From NCBI GenBank assembly GCA_943789335.1, contig CALSTS010000003.1:326083-390082 (forward strand): DNA of 64,000 bases, written 5' to 3'. The notes under the pieces are model-generated. The model was not told the origin of the DNA and did no database searches. It was given only the letters and a program-made list of their open reading frames with translations. Source of the DNA: an uncultured Pseudomonadales bacterium. Its GTDB lineage: Bacteria; Pseudomonadota; Gammaproteobacteria; Pseudomonadales; Pseudohongiellaceae. The number at the start of each line of letters is the position of its first letter. The first letter of the stretch is position 1. Below, one piece after another: positions 47,429-57,212 of this stretch. The translations under genes and the position numbers were made by a program.

Positions 47429-47632
47429 CTATTCGGACCCTTTGCTATTAAGGCCTGTGATTTTATATGCCGGGCAAAAACTGATTGAGCCAGTTGCTAG
47501 AGCCACTAGCCCGACTATGGAAACTATTAGCCCCCATAGGGTAGTAATGCCCGTATTTAACCCAATAATCAGAAAAAATAAGCCTAGAGTAATTCTTATT
47601 AACCTGTCTTGTGTGCCTACATTGTGAATCAT
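47429..47632 (-). CDS. DUF2892-like small membrane protein
   Basis: A 67-residue protein with two membrane helices. It fits the YgaP-C/DUF2892 pattern: MIHNVGTQDRLIRITLG, then the GL-rich helix and a terminal CPAYKITGLNSKG. A frame starts at 47647, but GGGAGGG lies six bases before the ATG at 47632, which decides the start. Members may bind or transport cyanide/thiocyanate-type compounds, though this is not established. Confidence 0.8.
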   Translation of the reverse strand: MIHNVGTQDRLIRITLGLFFLIIGLNTGITTLWGLIVSIVGLVALATGSISFCPAYKITGLNSKGSE

Positions 47633-47761
47633 TGCTATCCCTCCCATCAGAATATTTCGTTAGCCTTAGGAAATTACTGTATATGGAAAGTACAAGAGTC
47701 AGATTGCTATTTCCCGATACAGATCAAATGAATGATAAATAATGGAACCCTGGCTATTTTC

Positions 47762-47770
47762 TGCTAGAAT
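47762..47770 (+). promoter_or_regulatory. extended -10 promoter element of argD
   Basis: TGCTAGAAT at 47762-47770, identical to the element before fhs. A hairpin follows about 12 bases downstream. Confidence 0.45.
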
Positions 47771-47782
47771 TGCCCTTTAATT

Positions 47783-47805
47783 AGGGTAGCTCGCGCTGCC
47801 CTTTT
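47783..47805 (+). terminator. hairpin in the argD leader (possible attenuator or terminator)
   Basis: AGGGTAGC pairs with GCTGCCCT (one G-U) around a TCGC loop, followed by TTTT. It lies between the predicted argD promoter and the ATG, so it may modulate read-through. No arginine-rich leader peptide is evident. Confidence 0.5.
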
Positions 47806-47872
47806 GCGTTTAACAAGCTGAATTAATTCAAACTTGATGATACTTTTTCACTAAAAGAGCTGATTTTGTTCA

Positions 47873-49057
47873 ATGAAGCAGAGTAACCACATAATGCCGA
47901 CCTATAATAGATACCCGATCGCATTCGATCATGGCGAAGGGGTATGGTTGTATGACACTGAAGGAAATAAATACCTTGATGCCATTAGTGGCATTGCGGT
48001 ATGCCCACTCGGCCATAAGCATCCAGCTTTTACTAAGGCCTTAATTGAACAAAGCCAAAAGCTCATACATACCTCCAATCTATATAACATTCCTTTGCAG
48101 GAGAAGTTCGCTGCAACACTTTGTCAGGAATCTGGCATGCAAGAAGTATTTTTCGCAAATTCAGGGACTGAAGCAAATGAAGCTGCAATAAAAATTGCCA
48201 GATTATATGGACACAATAAAGGTATAAGCTTGCCTCAAATTATTGTGATGGAAGGCGCTTTTCACGGCAGAAGTATGGGCTCGTTAAGCGCCACGCATAA
48301 CTCTAAGCACCAGGAAGGATTTGCTCCTTTGCTCGAAGGCTTTGTCAGAGCACCTTTAAATGATGTGGCTGCTATTGAAAAATGCTTGGTTGAGAATGCA
48401 GGCATTGTTGCCATCATGCTTGAACCGATACAGGGTGAGAGCGGAATAAATCCCTGCCCTACTAGTTATCTTGAAGCGCTACAAAGCTTATGCGACAAAA
48501 ACAATCTCTTACTAATACTGGATGAAGTCCAAACCGGTAATGGTAGAACTGGGAAATATTTCAGTTTTCAGCACAGCTTGATTCAGCCAGATGTTTTGAC
48601 AACAGCCAAAGGCATGGGAAATGGCTTTCCTATGGGGGCTTGTCTAATTGGCGGTAGAGCTATTGCAGTAATGCAAGCAGGTCATCATGGCAGCACTTTC
48701 GGTGGTAGCCCTTTAGCCAGCGCAGCTGGGCTTGCAGTCAATCAAGCCATACATGATGAAAAACTAATGCAAAATGCCACATTACAAGGAGAAGCTTTAC
48801 TTAAAGGTTTACGGGGTAATCTGGCCGATATAACTGCTGTTAAAGAAGTAAGAGGCTTAGGTTTAATGTTAGGCATTGAACTCTCAATCCCTTGTAGTGA
48901 ACTTGTAAACTTGGCGCGAGACAAAGGTTTATTAATAACCGTACAAATGGATAAAGTCGTACGTTTGCTACCCCCCTTGATAATTAATGACGCTGAAACC
49001 CAGCAGATCATTGATACCCTTAGTCAGCTAATCAGGAAGTTTTGTGATGACCGTTAG
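47873..49057 (+). CDS. argD: acetylornithine aminotransferase
   Basis: ArgD converts N-acetylglutamate semialdehyde to N-acetylornithine (and often serves in lysine synthesis). The 394-residue PLP enzyme has [18 protein letters not shown], and the PLP-lysine motif [14 protein letters not shown]. Two ATGs, at 47873 and 47894, could start it. It overlaps argF by 11-14 bases, making an argD-argF operon. Confidence 0.95.
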   Translation: MKQSNHIMPTYNRYPIAFDHGEGVWLYDTEGNKYLDAISGIAVCPLGHKHPAFTKALIEQSQKLIHTSNLYNIPLQEKFAATLCQESGMQEVFFANSGTEANEAAIKIARLYGHNKGISLPQIIVMEGAFHGRSMGSLSATHNSKHQEGFAPLLEGFVRAPLNDVAAIEKCLVENAGIVAIMLEPIQGESGINPCPTSYLEALQSLCDKNNLLLILDEVQTGNGRTGKYFSFQHSLIQPDVLTTAKGMGNGFPMGACLIGGRAIAVMQAGHHGSTFGGSPLASAAGLAVNQAIHDEKLMQNATLQGEALLKGLRGNLADITAVKEVRGLGLMLGIELSIPCSELVNLARDKGLLITVQMDKVVRLLPPLIINDAETQQIIDTLSQLIRKFCDDR

Positions 49058-49952
49058 GCATTTTAGAAGTCTGTTGGATGTAAATTCACAGGAATTATTA
49101 CAAATTATTTCTCGCGCTAGTGAGCTCAAGAAGATGCTTGCTGAAGGTGCAACGCACGAGTTTTTGAAAAACAAATCCTTAGCAATGATTTTTGAAAAGT
49201 CTTCCACTCGCACAAGAGTGTCTTTTGAAGCCGGCATGACACAATTTGGTGGTTCGTCGATTTTTCTTTCACCAGCAGACTCTCAACTTGGTAGAGGCGA
49301 ACCAATTGCTGACACTGCCAGAGTATTATCACGCATGGTGGATGCGATTATGGTCAGAACATTTTCACACGAAACTGTAGAAAGTTTGGCAGAGAACTCT
49401 TCTGTTCCGGTAATTAATGGGCTCACTGACTCCTATCACCCCTGTCAGTTATTAGCAGATATGCAGACCTATTTTGAAAGCCGCGGCAATATCCAGGGTA
49501 AAAGAGTCAGCTGGATAGGCGATGGCAATAATATGTGTAACTCTTATATTAACGCAGCCAAGCTATTGGACTTTGAGCTATGTATTGCCTGTCCACCAGG
49601 TTATGAACCTATGCAAAGTCTGCTAGATGCTAATAAAGACCGAGTTCATCTAGTCAGAGACCCGCAACAAGCTGTGATTGATTCTTCTCTAGTAACTACT
49701 GACGTCTGGGCTTCAATGGGGCAGGAAGAAGAACAACAAAAACGAATTGTTGATTTTGCCGATTTTGAAGTAAGCTCAGAACTGATGAGCCATGCTAATA
49801 GTGATGCAATTTTCTTGCATTGCCTGCCAGCACATAGAGGTGAAGAAGTCAGTGCCGAAGTAATTGATGATCCCAATTCCTTAGTCTGGGAAGAAGCTGA
49901 AAATCGCTTACATGCTCAGAAGGCTTTACTAGAATTTCTGCTATGCTCTTAA
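49047..49952 (+). CDS. argF: ornithine carbamoyltransferase
   Basis: ArgF makes citrulline from ornithine and carbamoyl phosphate. The 301-residue enzyme has [21 protein letters not shown] and [13 protein letters not shown], all the substrate-binding motifs. I use the ATG at 49047 rather than the GTG one codon earlier. It overlaps argD, so argD, argF and nearby argG supply three of the last arginine steps. Confidence 0.96.
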   Translation: MTVRHFRSLLDVNSQELLQIISRASELKKMLAEGATHEFLKNKSLAMIFEKSSTRTRVSFEAGMTQFGGSSIFLSPADSQLGRGEPIADTARVLSRMVDAIMVRTFSHETVESLAENSSVPVINGLTDSYHPCQLLADMQTYFESRGNIQGKRVSWIGDGNNMCNSYINAAKLLDFELCIACPPGYEPMQSLLDANKDRVHLVRDPQQAVIDSSLVTTDVWASMGQEEEQQKRIVDFADFEVSSELMSHANSDAIFLHCLPAHRGEEVSAEVIDDPNSLVWEEAENRLHAQKALLEFLLCS

Positions 49953-49982
49953 TAAGCCCTCATTAAATTCTGTGGAAAATCT

Positions 49983-50711
49983 GTGAGCACTCTACTGAAT
50001 GTAAAACAAATCTCTTGTCGTTATGATGATAAAGTCATCATTCCCGAGCTGAGCTTTAGTGTTAAGCAGGGACAAATTGCCAGCCTGCTTGGCCCTAGTG
50101 GTTGTGGTAAAACTACTGCCTTGCGTGCTATCGCTGGCTTTGAGCCCATTTATAGCGGTGAAATTGAACTAGCCGGCAACATACTCAGCACAGTAAACGA
50201 CACTCTAGTTCCTGAAAAAAGAAAGGTGGGCATGGTTTTTCAGGACTATGCCCTATTTCCACATCTCACTGTAAAAGACAACATTGCGTTTGGCATTCAG
50301 GATAAAGATAAAACAGAACGCACTGCAAAAATTGCCGATTTGCTGGATATGATTAAATTAAAAGATTATGCCAGCTACTATCCTCACCAATTATCTGGCG
50401 GACAACAACAACGTGTCGCGCTGGCCCGAGCACTGGCACCTAATCCGGTAATTTTATTAATGGATGAGCCCTTCTCCAATTTGGATACAGAGTTACGCCG
50501 ATCATTAAGCCTGGAAGTGAGAGACATTCTTAAGCAAAATAATATTACCGCTATACTGGTTACTCACGACCAGACTGAGGCATTCACTGTAGCGGATGAA
50601 ATTGGTGTTTTAGATAACGGAGTTTTACAGCAATGGGCAGACCCAGAAACTCTTCGTCAGCATCCTGTAAATGGTTTTGTGGCAAATTTCATGGGAAACA
50701 GTGCCAGTTAA
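49983..50711 (+). CDS. orphan ABC transporter ATP-binding protein (FbpC/PotA-like)
   Basis: A 242-residue ATPase with Walker A GPSGCGKTT (37-45), signature LSGGQQQRV and Walker B ILLMDEPFSNLD. The sequence resembles iron/polyamine importer ATPases but ends after the nucleotide-binding domain, lacking the usual C-terminal TOBE/regulatory domain (members with it are about 350 residues). No permease or binding-protein gene is adjacent. From memory an ABC ATPase next to argF also occurs in Pseudomonas. Confidence 0.82.
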   Translation: MSTLLNVKQISCRYDDKVIIPELSFSVKQGQIASLLGPSGCGKTTALRAIAGFEPIYSGEIELAGNILSTVNDTLVPEKRKVGMVFQDYALFPHLTVKDNIAFGIQDKDKTERTAKIADLLDMIKLKDYASYYPHQLSGGQQQRVALARALAPNPVILLMDEPFSNLDTELRRSLSLEVRDILKQNNITAILVTHDQTEAFTVADEIGVLDNGVLQQWADPETLRQHPVNGFVANFMGNSAS

Positions 50712-51147
50712 ATACACTATTGCTTCCAAGTTCTAATTCCATCCGCTATTGATCTTGCTTAAGCCCTGTACGACACCTAGCTAGATTTTATAGATCTTTC
50801 TCTAGTGCATTTTGGCGTGCTTTCATGAGAAAAATTGCTCTAACTTCTTATTTAAATATAACAATTTTCACCATCCTAGTATTGAACTCGACAAGCTCTA
50901 TCTGCCTGATTCTTCGGTATTTTTTTACGGTTTTTTATGGCTTTTTATGTTTTTTAGCTAAAGCATTCAACACTACATGTAGTATTAGCTTATTTAAGGG
51001 TTTCAATACAAAAAAGTGCCCCTTGCTAAAAATTGAGGTTTTTAAACTGTAAATCAAGCAGCTTTCGCTTATGCTTCTATAAATACACATAAACGTCTAC
51101 TTATAGCGCTTTCAAGCATATCTACACAAAATAAAACTACCCACAAG

Positions 51148-51156
51148 TTATCCACA
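51148..51156 (+). promoter_or_regulatory. DnaA box upstream of nrdAB
   Basis: TTATCCACA matches the DnaA consensus exactly. DnaA controls nrdAB in Escherichia, so a functional site here is plausible. It lies about 500 bases before the nrdA start. Confidence 0.6.
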
Positions 51157-51199
51157 TAAAATACACAACATTTTTGCTTGCCAAGAAGAAAAAATCCCT

Positions 51200-51236
51200 G
51201 ATATAGTGGGAGCTGTCTGTGGTGATCCACTATATC
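51200..51236. promoter_or_regulatory. inverted repeat GATATAGTGG / CCACTATATC
   Basis: A perfect 10-bp inverted repeat (51200-51209 and 51227-51236) around a 17-base spacer. Each arm resembles half of an NrdR site (CACTATAT), so it may be a split or paired NrdR box, or a hairpin in an upstream leader. Confidence 0.45.
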
Positions 51237-51351
51237 TTGTGATTTAATGACTTAAAGTCGCTTTTTGGCATTAAATCCTTAGTGAATCAGGCATAGTCAA
51301 CTAATAAAACTAAAACCTAGGGCTAAAAGTTAATTCTAAGTTCTGGTTAAA

Positions 51352-51367
51352 ACACTATATATAGTGT
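51352..51367 (+). promoter_or_regulatory. NrdR box
   Basis: ACACTATATATAGTGT is a perfect 16-bp palindrome fitting the NrdR consensus (ACACWATATATWGTGT). A second, weaker site (GTACTTTATATAGTGC, 51368-51383) follows directly, offset by 16 bp, not the 31-32 bp spacing I would expect for classic paired boxes. Confidence 0.8.
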
Positions 51368-51488
51368 GTACTTTATATAGTGCGTATTTTGTATGTCAGG
51401 TTATGTCAGGCAGCTAGTTATACAGACCCTTGGCATAAAAAAGGACTAAGAAAGCCTTAAGAAAGGCCCATAAAGAACAAAGTGCACT

Positions 51489-51542
51489 GAGATAGTTTAG
51501 AGATAGTTTGAGATAGTTTAGAGATAGTTTAGAGATAGTTTT
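51489..51542 (+). repeat. five tandem copies of GAGATAGTTTA-like units
   Basis: Units of 10-11 bp (GAGATAGTTTA, GAGATAGTTT, GAGATAGTTTA, GAGATAGTTTA, GAGATAGTTTT) run without interruption between the NrdR box and the start of nrdA, ending 106 bases before the start codon. Helically phased (10-11 bp) repeats suggest a binding platform for a regulator or a curved segment. Confidence 0.85.
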
Positions 51543-51647
51543 AACGATAGCTTACAGACTCAGGTACCACTTCCAGACAGCAAAATGTCTGGTAAGAATT
51601 TAAAAAACAATAATAACTACAACGTCAAATTATGGAGTTTTACATCA

Positions 51648-54518
51648 ATGCAAACTGAGACATCAAATGACTCTTCAACATCTGCCTCGGTTCCTGTTAA
51701 TGCGAATCAGGATTCCAATCTAGAAGCAACCGCACCAGGTCAACTACGAGTAATTAAACGTAATGGTTCAGTTGTCAGTTATGACGACAGCAAAATTACC
51801 CTCGCTATTACCAAAGCCTATTTGGCTGTAGAAGGAGGCAATGCAGCTGCATCATCACGTGTTCATGAAACCGTTGTTAAGCTGTCTAAAGAAATTTCGG
51901 AAACCTTCAGAAGACGTATGCCTTCTGGTGGCAGTATTCATATTGAAGAAATTCAGGATCAAGTTGAGTTGATGCTGATGCGTTCAGGCGAACATAAAGT
52001 AGCAAGAAGCTACGTTATCTATCGTGCTGAGCATGCTAAACAACGCGCCCAACAAGAGCCCAAAAGCTCAGCACCTCTTTCCGACATCATAGTGACTATG
52101 GATGATGGCTCCAGCCAGCCACTTGATACCGCCCGTTTACAAACTGTGATCAGTGAAGCTTGCGAAGGTCTTGAAGATGTTACTGGTGAGGAGATCTATA
52201 ACGAAACTCTGAAAAATCTCTATTCCGGCGTGAATATTAATGATGTACGCGTTTCACTGGTAATGACAGCTCGAACTTTGGTTGAACAAGAGCCTAATTA
52301 CTCTTATGTTGCTGCGCGCCTGCTGCTAGACAGCCTGCGCAGTGAAGCTCTGAGTTTTCTAGACATTACGGACAACGCGACACAATCAGAAATGCACAAT
52401 CGTTATGCTGCAGTGTTGAAACCTTATTTAGAAAAAGGTGTGGAGCTCGAACTGCTATCTCCTGAGCTGCTTGAGTTTGATCTGGGCCGCCTAGGTGAAG
52501 CACTGCTTGCTGAACGTGACGAACAATTCACCTATCTTGGTTTACAAACCCTCTATGACCGCTACTTTATTCAAAGTGAAGGTACTCGCTTTGAATTACC
52601 ACAAATCTTCTTTATGCGCGTTGCCATGGGCCTAGCTATAAATGAAGAAGATCGTGAAGGAAAAGCCATTGAGTTTTACAACTTGATTTCCAGTTTCGAT
52701 TACATGACGTCAACACCACAGCTATTTAATGCGGGCACTTTACGCCCCCAGCTTTCTTCGTGCTTTTTAACTACTGTGCCCGACGATCTGAGCGGCATCT
52801 ATGGCGCCATTCATGACAACGCCATGCTTTCAAAATGGGCTGGTGGTTTGGGTAATGACTGGACTCCTGTGCGAGCTCTAGGCGCGTATATTAAAGGCAC
52901 TAACGGGAAATCACAGGGCGTCGTCCCTTTCCTTAAAGTCGTGAATGATACAGCTGTCGCGGTTAATCAGGGCGGCAAACGTAAAGGTGCCGTCTGTTCC
53001 TATTTGGAGACCTGGCATCTTGATATTGAAGAATTCCTGGAACTGCGTAAAAACACTGGGGATGACCGTCGCCGCGCTCACGATATGAATAGCGCTAATT
53101 GGATTCCTGATCTATTCATGAAACGCGTCTTCGACGATGGTAGCTGGACGCTATTTTCGCCTAATGAAGTTCCTGATCTGCATGACCTTTATGGCAAGGC
53201 TTTTGAAGAACGTTATGAGCACTACGAACAGCTAGCCAGCGAAGGAAAAATGTATGTTCACAAAACGCTGAAGGCAAAGGACTTATGGCGCAAGATGTTG
53301 TCCATGTTGTTTGAAACGGGCCACCCTTGGGTCACTTTCAAGGACCCATGTAATATCCGCTCACCGCAACAACATGTTGGCACTGTGCATTCATCCAATC
53401 TATGCACAGAAATTACGCTCAACACTAGTCAGGATGAAATTGCCGTCTGTAATCTAGGCTCAATTAACCTGGTTAACCATGTGACTGAGCGCGGGCTGGA
53501 TCGAGCTAAATTGAAAAAAACCATCCATACCGCTATTCGCATGCTAGATAACGTCATTGATATTAATTATTACTCAGTGCCTCAGGCGAAAAATTCAAAT
53601 ATGAAGCATCGCCCGGTTGGCATGGGCATAATGGGATTCCAGGACTCTCTATATATCCAGAAAATTCCATACAGCTCAGAAGGCGCCCTCAGTTTTGCTG
53701 ACAGTGCAATGGAAGTCATTAGCTATCATGCCATTGAAGCCTCCACTCTACTTGCCGAAGAACGTGGCACCTATGAAACCTATGAAGGCTCATTGTGGAG
53801 TCAGGGTGTTTTACCCATCGACTCACTCAAAAAGCTTGTGGAAGAACGTGGCAATCAATATATAGAAGTAGATATGAGCAGCACCCTCGACTGGGATAGT
53901 TTGCGCCAACAGGTGCTAGCTAAAGGCATGCGCAATTCTAATGTTATGGCGATAGCCCCTACTGCAACAATCGCTAATATCACCGGGGTATCTCAATCAA
54001 TTGAGCCGACTTATCAAAACCTTTTCGTGAAATCCAACCTGTCCGGTGAATTTACTGTCGTTAACCCTTATCTGATTAACGATCTAAAACAGGCTGGTCT
54101 TTGGGATAGCGTCATGATCAATGACCTGAAATATTACGAAGGCAGCGTGCAAAAAATCGATCGTATACCGGCAGAGTTGAAAACACTTTATGCAACCGCG
54201 TTTGAAATTAACCCTCGCTGGTTAGTCGATGCCGCCAGTCGTCGCCAGAAATGGATTGACCAGGCGCAATCGCTGAATCTTTATATTGCTGAAGCAAATG
54301 GTAAGAAATTGGATGTTACCTACAGAATGGCATGGTATCGCGGTCTAAAAACCACTTATTACCTACGCGCTATGGCAGCTACCAGCACGGAAAAATCAAC
54401 TGTGAGCAATGGCACCTTAAATGCAGTTTCGTCTGGTCTTGAACCTGCTGTTACTGCTGCTGCCGAAGTACCGCAAGCTTGTTCTATAGACGATCCTGAT
54501 TGTGAAGCGTGCCAATAA
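51648..54518 (+). CDS. nrdA: class Ia ribonucleotide reductase alpha subunit
   Basis: NrdA reduces ribonucleoside diphosphates. The frame opens at 51585, but the ATG at 51648 follows a GGAG sequence and begins a normal Ser/Thr-rich start, giving 956 residues. It has two ATP-cone domains in tandem (about residues 35-130 and 145-235), the active-site cysteines in SSCFLTTVP and NLCTEITL, the radical-transfer tyrosines in TYYLRAMA, and the C-terminal redox pair in DDPDCEACQ. The double ATP cone is the Pseudomonas-like arrangement. nrdB follows 42 bases later. Confidence 0.95.
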   Translation: MQTETSNDSSTSASVPVNANQDSNLEATAPGQLRVIKRNGSVVSYDDSKITLAITKAYLAVEGGNAAASSRVHETVVKLSKEISETFRRRMPSGGSIHIEEIQDQVELMLMRSGEHKVARSYVIYRAEHAKQRAQQEPKSSAPLSDIIVTMDDGSSQPLDTARLQTVISEACEGLEDVTGEEIYNETLKNLYSGVNINDVRVSLVMTARTLVEQEPNYSYVAARLLLDSLRSEALSFLDITDNATQSEMHNRYAAVLKPYLEKGVELELLSPELLEFDLGRLGEALLAERDEQFTYLGLQTLYDRYFIQSEGTRFELPQIFFMRVAMGLAINEEDREGKAIEFYNLISSFDYMTSTPQLFNAGTLRPQLSSCFLTTVPDDLSGIYGAIHDNAMLSKWAGGLGNDWTPVRALGAYIKGTNGKSQGVVPFLKVVNDTAVAVNQGGKRKGAVCSYLETWHLDIEEFLELRKNTGDDRRRAHDMNSANWIPDLFMKRVFDDGSWTLFSPNEVPDLHDLYGKAFEERYEHYEQLASEGKMYVHKTLKAKDLWRKMLSMLFETGHPWVTFKDPCNIRSPQQHVGTVHSSNLCTEITLNTSQDEIAVCNLGSINLVNHVTERGLDRAKLKKTIHTAIRMLDNVIDINYYSVPQAKNSNMKHRPVGMGIMGFQDSLYIQKIPYSSEGALSFADSAMEVISYHAIEASTLLAEERGTYETYEGSLWSQGVLPIDSLKKLVEERGNQYIEVDMSSTLDWDSLRQQVLAKGMRNSNVMAIAPTATIANITGVSQSIEPTYQNLFVKSNLSGEFTVVNPYLINDLKQAGLWDSVMINDLKYYEGSVQKIDRIPAELKTLYATAFEINPRWLVDAASRRQKWIDQAQSLNLYIAEANGKKLDVTYRMAWYRGLKTTYYLRAMAATSTEKSTVSNGTLNAVSSGLEPAVTAAAEVPQACSIDDPDCEACQ

Positions 54519-54560
54519 TTAATAATAAATATAGAAGAAATTTAATAAGAGGTATAAACA

Positions 54561-55883
54561 ATGTTGAACTGGGATGAGTTTAATGTCGAAGAAAATGCAG
54601 CACCTTCCGACGCTGCTAGTTCTGTAGCCAATCATGCTTCAGAAGAACTTGCTTCACCTGAAGCTACAACCGAAAACGCTGACTCGGGCATTGAGAACAT
54701 TGAGAGCATTGAGAGCATTGAGAACATCGAGAGTGCTGCAGCTACCAGCGGAGCAAGCCAAGAAATACAACAAAGCCCAGATCAGCTAAATGCTATTGAG
54801 CAGGCGAAAGCAGCAATAGATAGTTTAGATATTACCGCTGCCAAAGCAGAACTGGCAGGCTCTGCAGAACGCGTGAAAGTTGATGATAAACGCATGATCA
54901 ACTGCCGCGCTGATTTAAACCAATTAGTGCCTTTTAAGTATGACTGGGCTTGGCAAAAATACCTTGATGGCTGCGCCAATCATTGGATGCCACAAGAAAT
55001 CAACATGAATGCAGATGTCGCTCTTTGGAAGCGAGAAGATGGCTTAACAGCCGATGAACGTTTGATTGTAAAGCGTAACCTAGGCTTCTTTGCTACAGCC
55101 GACTCATTAGTTGCCAATAATCTGGTACTGGCTATTTATCGCCTGATAACCAACCCAGAATGCCGCCAATACATTTTACGTCAGGCCTTCGAAGAAGCCA
55201 TTCATACTCATGCATACCAGTATTGCATTGAATCTCTAGCTATGGATGAAGGTGAGATTTTTAATATGTACCACGAAGTCCCATCTGTAGCGAAAAAAGC
55301 TTCCTGGGGATTAAAGTACACTAAAGATATTTGTGACCCAACTTTTAATACTGGCACACCAGAAGCCGACCGCTTGTTGTTAAAGAATCTGATTGCCTTC
55401 TATTGCTGTCTGGAAGGCATCTTTTTCTACTGCGGATTCACACAAATTTTATCGATGGGACGTCGCAATAAGATGACCGGTACCTCAGAACAATTTCAGT
55501 ACATACTGCGTGATGAATCCATGCACCTGAACTTTGGCATCGATATGATTAACCAGATTAAACTGGAAAATCCATCGCTTTGGGATGAAACCATGCAAGA
55601 AGAATCTGCTCAGATGATTCTGGAGGCTACCCAGCTCGAAATTGAATATGCCCGCGACACTATGCCTCGTGGCGTACTCGGTATGAATGCTGCAATGATG
55701 GAAGATTATCTAAAATTCATCGCTAACCGACGTCTAAATCAGTTGGGCTTAAAGGAACAATTTCCTGGCGCGCAAAATCCTTTCCCATGGATGTCTGAAA
55801 TTATGGATTTACGTAAAGAAAAGAACTTTTTTGAAACTCGTGTTATCGAGTATCAAACTGGTGGTGCACTTAACTGGGATTAA
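54561..55883 (+). CDS. nrdB: class Ia ribonucleotide reductase beta subunit
   Basis: NrdB holds the diiron-tyrosyl radical cofactor. The 440-residue protein has the metal ligands Asp181, Glu212 and His215 with radical Tyr219 (EAIHTHAY), and the second helix pair [10 protein letters not shown]. The first ~105 residues are an acidic Ala/Ser/Glu-rich extension; residues 44-58 are IENIES-type repeats encoded by 9-bp direct repeats. A helical [16 protein letters not shown] motif separates extension and core. The core is complete. Confidence 0.95.
   Translation: MLNWDEFNVEENAAPSDAASSVANHASEELASPEATTENADSGIENIESIESIENIESAAATSGASQEIQQSPDQLNAIEQAKAAIDSLDITAAKAELAGSAERVKVDDKRMINCRADLNQLVPFKYDWAWQKYLDGCANHWMPQEINMNADVALWKREDGLTADERLIVKRNLGFFATADSLVANNLVLAIYRLITNPECRQYILRQAFEEAIHTHAYQYCIESLAMDEGEIFNMYHEVPSVAKKASWGLKYTKDICDPTFNTGTPEADRLLLKNLIAFYCCLEGIFFYCGFTQILSMGRRNKMTGTSEQFQYILRDESMHLNFGIDMINQIKLENPSLWDETMQEESAQMILEATQLEIEYARDTMPRGVLGMNAAMMEDYLKFIANRRLNQLGLKEQFPGAQNPFPWMSEIMDLRKEKNFFETRVIEYQTGGALNWD
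54690..54737 (+). repeat. 9-bp direct repeats in the nrdB 5' coding region
   Basis: Consecutive ATTGAGAAC / ATTGAGAGC units encode IEN/IES tripeptides. The number of units could vary between strains because loss or gain of a 9-bp unit keeps the frame. Confidence 0.75.
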
Positions 55884-55917
55884 TATTCTTAGCTACTTCT
55901 TTAAAAGGAGCGCAACT

Positions 55918-56205
55918 ATGAGTGATAAATCTGATGTAGAGTTAAACTCCGAGCAGACGCTCATCACGTTAGAGCAACTAAGTCAGACGCTTGAAGTCAT
56001 GACGCATGTTGTAGATAGATTAAAACAACACTTGAATCGACAAATGTCGCTCAACGCAGAATTATTTCAAGATGAAGAAAAGCTGCGTAAAGAAGAAGCT
56101 GCAGAGCGGCTTGAGTCCAGCAAAAAATTGCAAGAAAAAAGCTTTGTGGTTGAGATCACGCAGCAGGAATTAGAAGAAGGCTCTGACTCGAAAATCGTGC
56201 ATTAA
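55918..56205 (+). CDS. small coiled-coil protein, unknown function
   Basis: A 95-residue charged protein with a predicted coiled coil over about residues 20-75 (LEQLSQTLEVMTHVVDRLKQHLNRQ). An AGGAG sequence eight bases before the ATG decides the start; the longer frame from 55831 is not supported. It lies 34 bases downstream of nrdB. I recognise no family. Confidence 0.7.
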   Translation: MSDKSDVELNSEQTLITLEQLSQTLEVMTHVVDRLKQHLNRQMSLNAELFQDEEKLRKEEAAERLESSKKLQEKSFVVEITQQELEEGSDSKIVH

Positions 56206-56283
56206 GCTCCTAAAGCCTTGAAAAATGTCATGCGTCTGTCGTATGTTAGCGCTTGTTAGATACTCATTGACGCAGGACTATTT

Positions 56284-57147
56284 ATGAAACATATTCTTAG
56301 CAACGTGCTTTTCGCGTTACTTTTCAGTTCTCAATTAGCCTTTTCCCAAATTAACCCAGTAGAAAATCAAGATGTTTCTTCATTGCGTGAGGATCCAGAT
56401 AATCTTCTAGTCGAAATTCAGACCTCAATGGGCAGTATGATACTGGAACTATTTCCTAAGGAAGCCCCTGAAACTGTCGCTAATTTTATCGGTCTAGCGC
56501 AAGGAGAAAAACCCTTCGAAGACCCCGAAACAGGTGCTTTGGTCAGCCGCCCTTTTTATGACGGTTTAATATTTCACCGGGTCATTGATGGATTCATGAT
56601 TCAAGGAGGTAGCCCAACAGGAATTGGTAATGGAACACCCGGCTATTCATTCAAGGATGAAATTAATGCGCGCAGCCTAGGCCTAGATAGAATGCTAGCA
56701 ATAGACGAGGAAGGTATACCCCATCCATTTTTAAGAATAGCTTCTCAAACTCAATTTCAGGCCGTCATTCTTGAGCCGCTATTCGCAGAAATGAATATAA
56801 GCTCACAAGAGGACCTTGAAAATAATTATGCAACTATAGAAGAAAATATCAACAGCTTAACGATTAAAGATGTATATGAAAATCAAGGCTATGAATATAC
56901 TGAAACTTTAAGTTCCAGAATGCCAGTAAGAGGTGTTATCGCCATGGCTAATGCTGGGCCTAACTCTAATGGCTCCCAGTTTTTTATTAATTTAATCGAT
57001 ACCGAATGGCTAGCGGGAAAACATACGGTGTTCGGAAGAATCCGTCAGGGTATGGATATACTCGATGAGATTGCTGTTACCCCGGTTGATGAGCAAGATC
57101 GGCCTATACAGGATGTTCGGATTATTCAAGTTAGAGTATTACCATAA
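56284..57147 (+). CDS. exported cyclophilin-type peptidyl-prolyl isomerase with insertion
   Basis: A 287-residue periplasmic isomerase with a signal peptide (about 1-22). The cyclophilin core is clear: FHRVIDGFMIQGG in the first half and NAGPNSNGSQFFI and TVFGRI in the second. Between them is an insertion of about 80 residues (from INARSLGLDRM to MPVRGVIAM) that most bacterial cyclophilins lack. It would assist folding of exported proteins. It may be an independent gene, with an 80-bp gap from the coiled-coil gene. Confidence 0.88.
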   Translation: MKHILSNVLFALLFSSQLAFSQINPVENQDVSSLREDPDNLLVEIQTSMGSMILELFPKEAPETVANFIGLAQGEKPFEDPETGALVSRPFYDGLIFHRVIDGFMIQGGSPTGIGNGTPGYSFKDEINARSLGLDRMLAIDEEGIPHPFLRIASQTQFQAVILEPLFAEMNISSQEDLENNYATIEENINSLTIKDVYENQGYEYTETLSSRMPVRGVIAMANAGPNSNGSQFFINLIDTEWLAGKHTVFGRIRQGMDILDEIAVTPVDEQDRPIQDVRIIQVRVLP

Positions 57148-57212
57148 GTAGTCAGTTTCTTAACTCAGGTTAAATTGATCACCCCAAATAGCTATAGCAA
57201 GGAGCTGAATCA

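Larger units (their letters stand above)
50712..51647. other. 936-bp non-coding regulatory region upstream of nrdA
   Basis: No convincing gene is seen; a 75-residue frame at 50825-51052 has no ribosome-binding site or family resemblance. The region is A+T-rich and contains a DnaA box, an NrdR-like palindrome and neighbours, an inverted repeat and a set of direct repeats, given separately. It probably integrates cell-cycle and nucleotide-pool control of nrdAB. I place the nrdA start at 51648. Confidence 0.6.

Noticed and set aside
50825..51052. 75-codon frame upstream of nrdA
   Set aside because: No ribosome-binding sequence, no recognisable family, and low-complexity Phe/Leu/Cys content typical of A+T-rich non-coding DNA.
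51489..51542. Replication-origin iterons
   Set aside because: One DnaA box lies 330 bases away, but there is no dnaA, dnaN, rep gene or DnaA-box cluster; the setting is a promoter of nrdAB.
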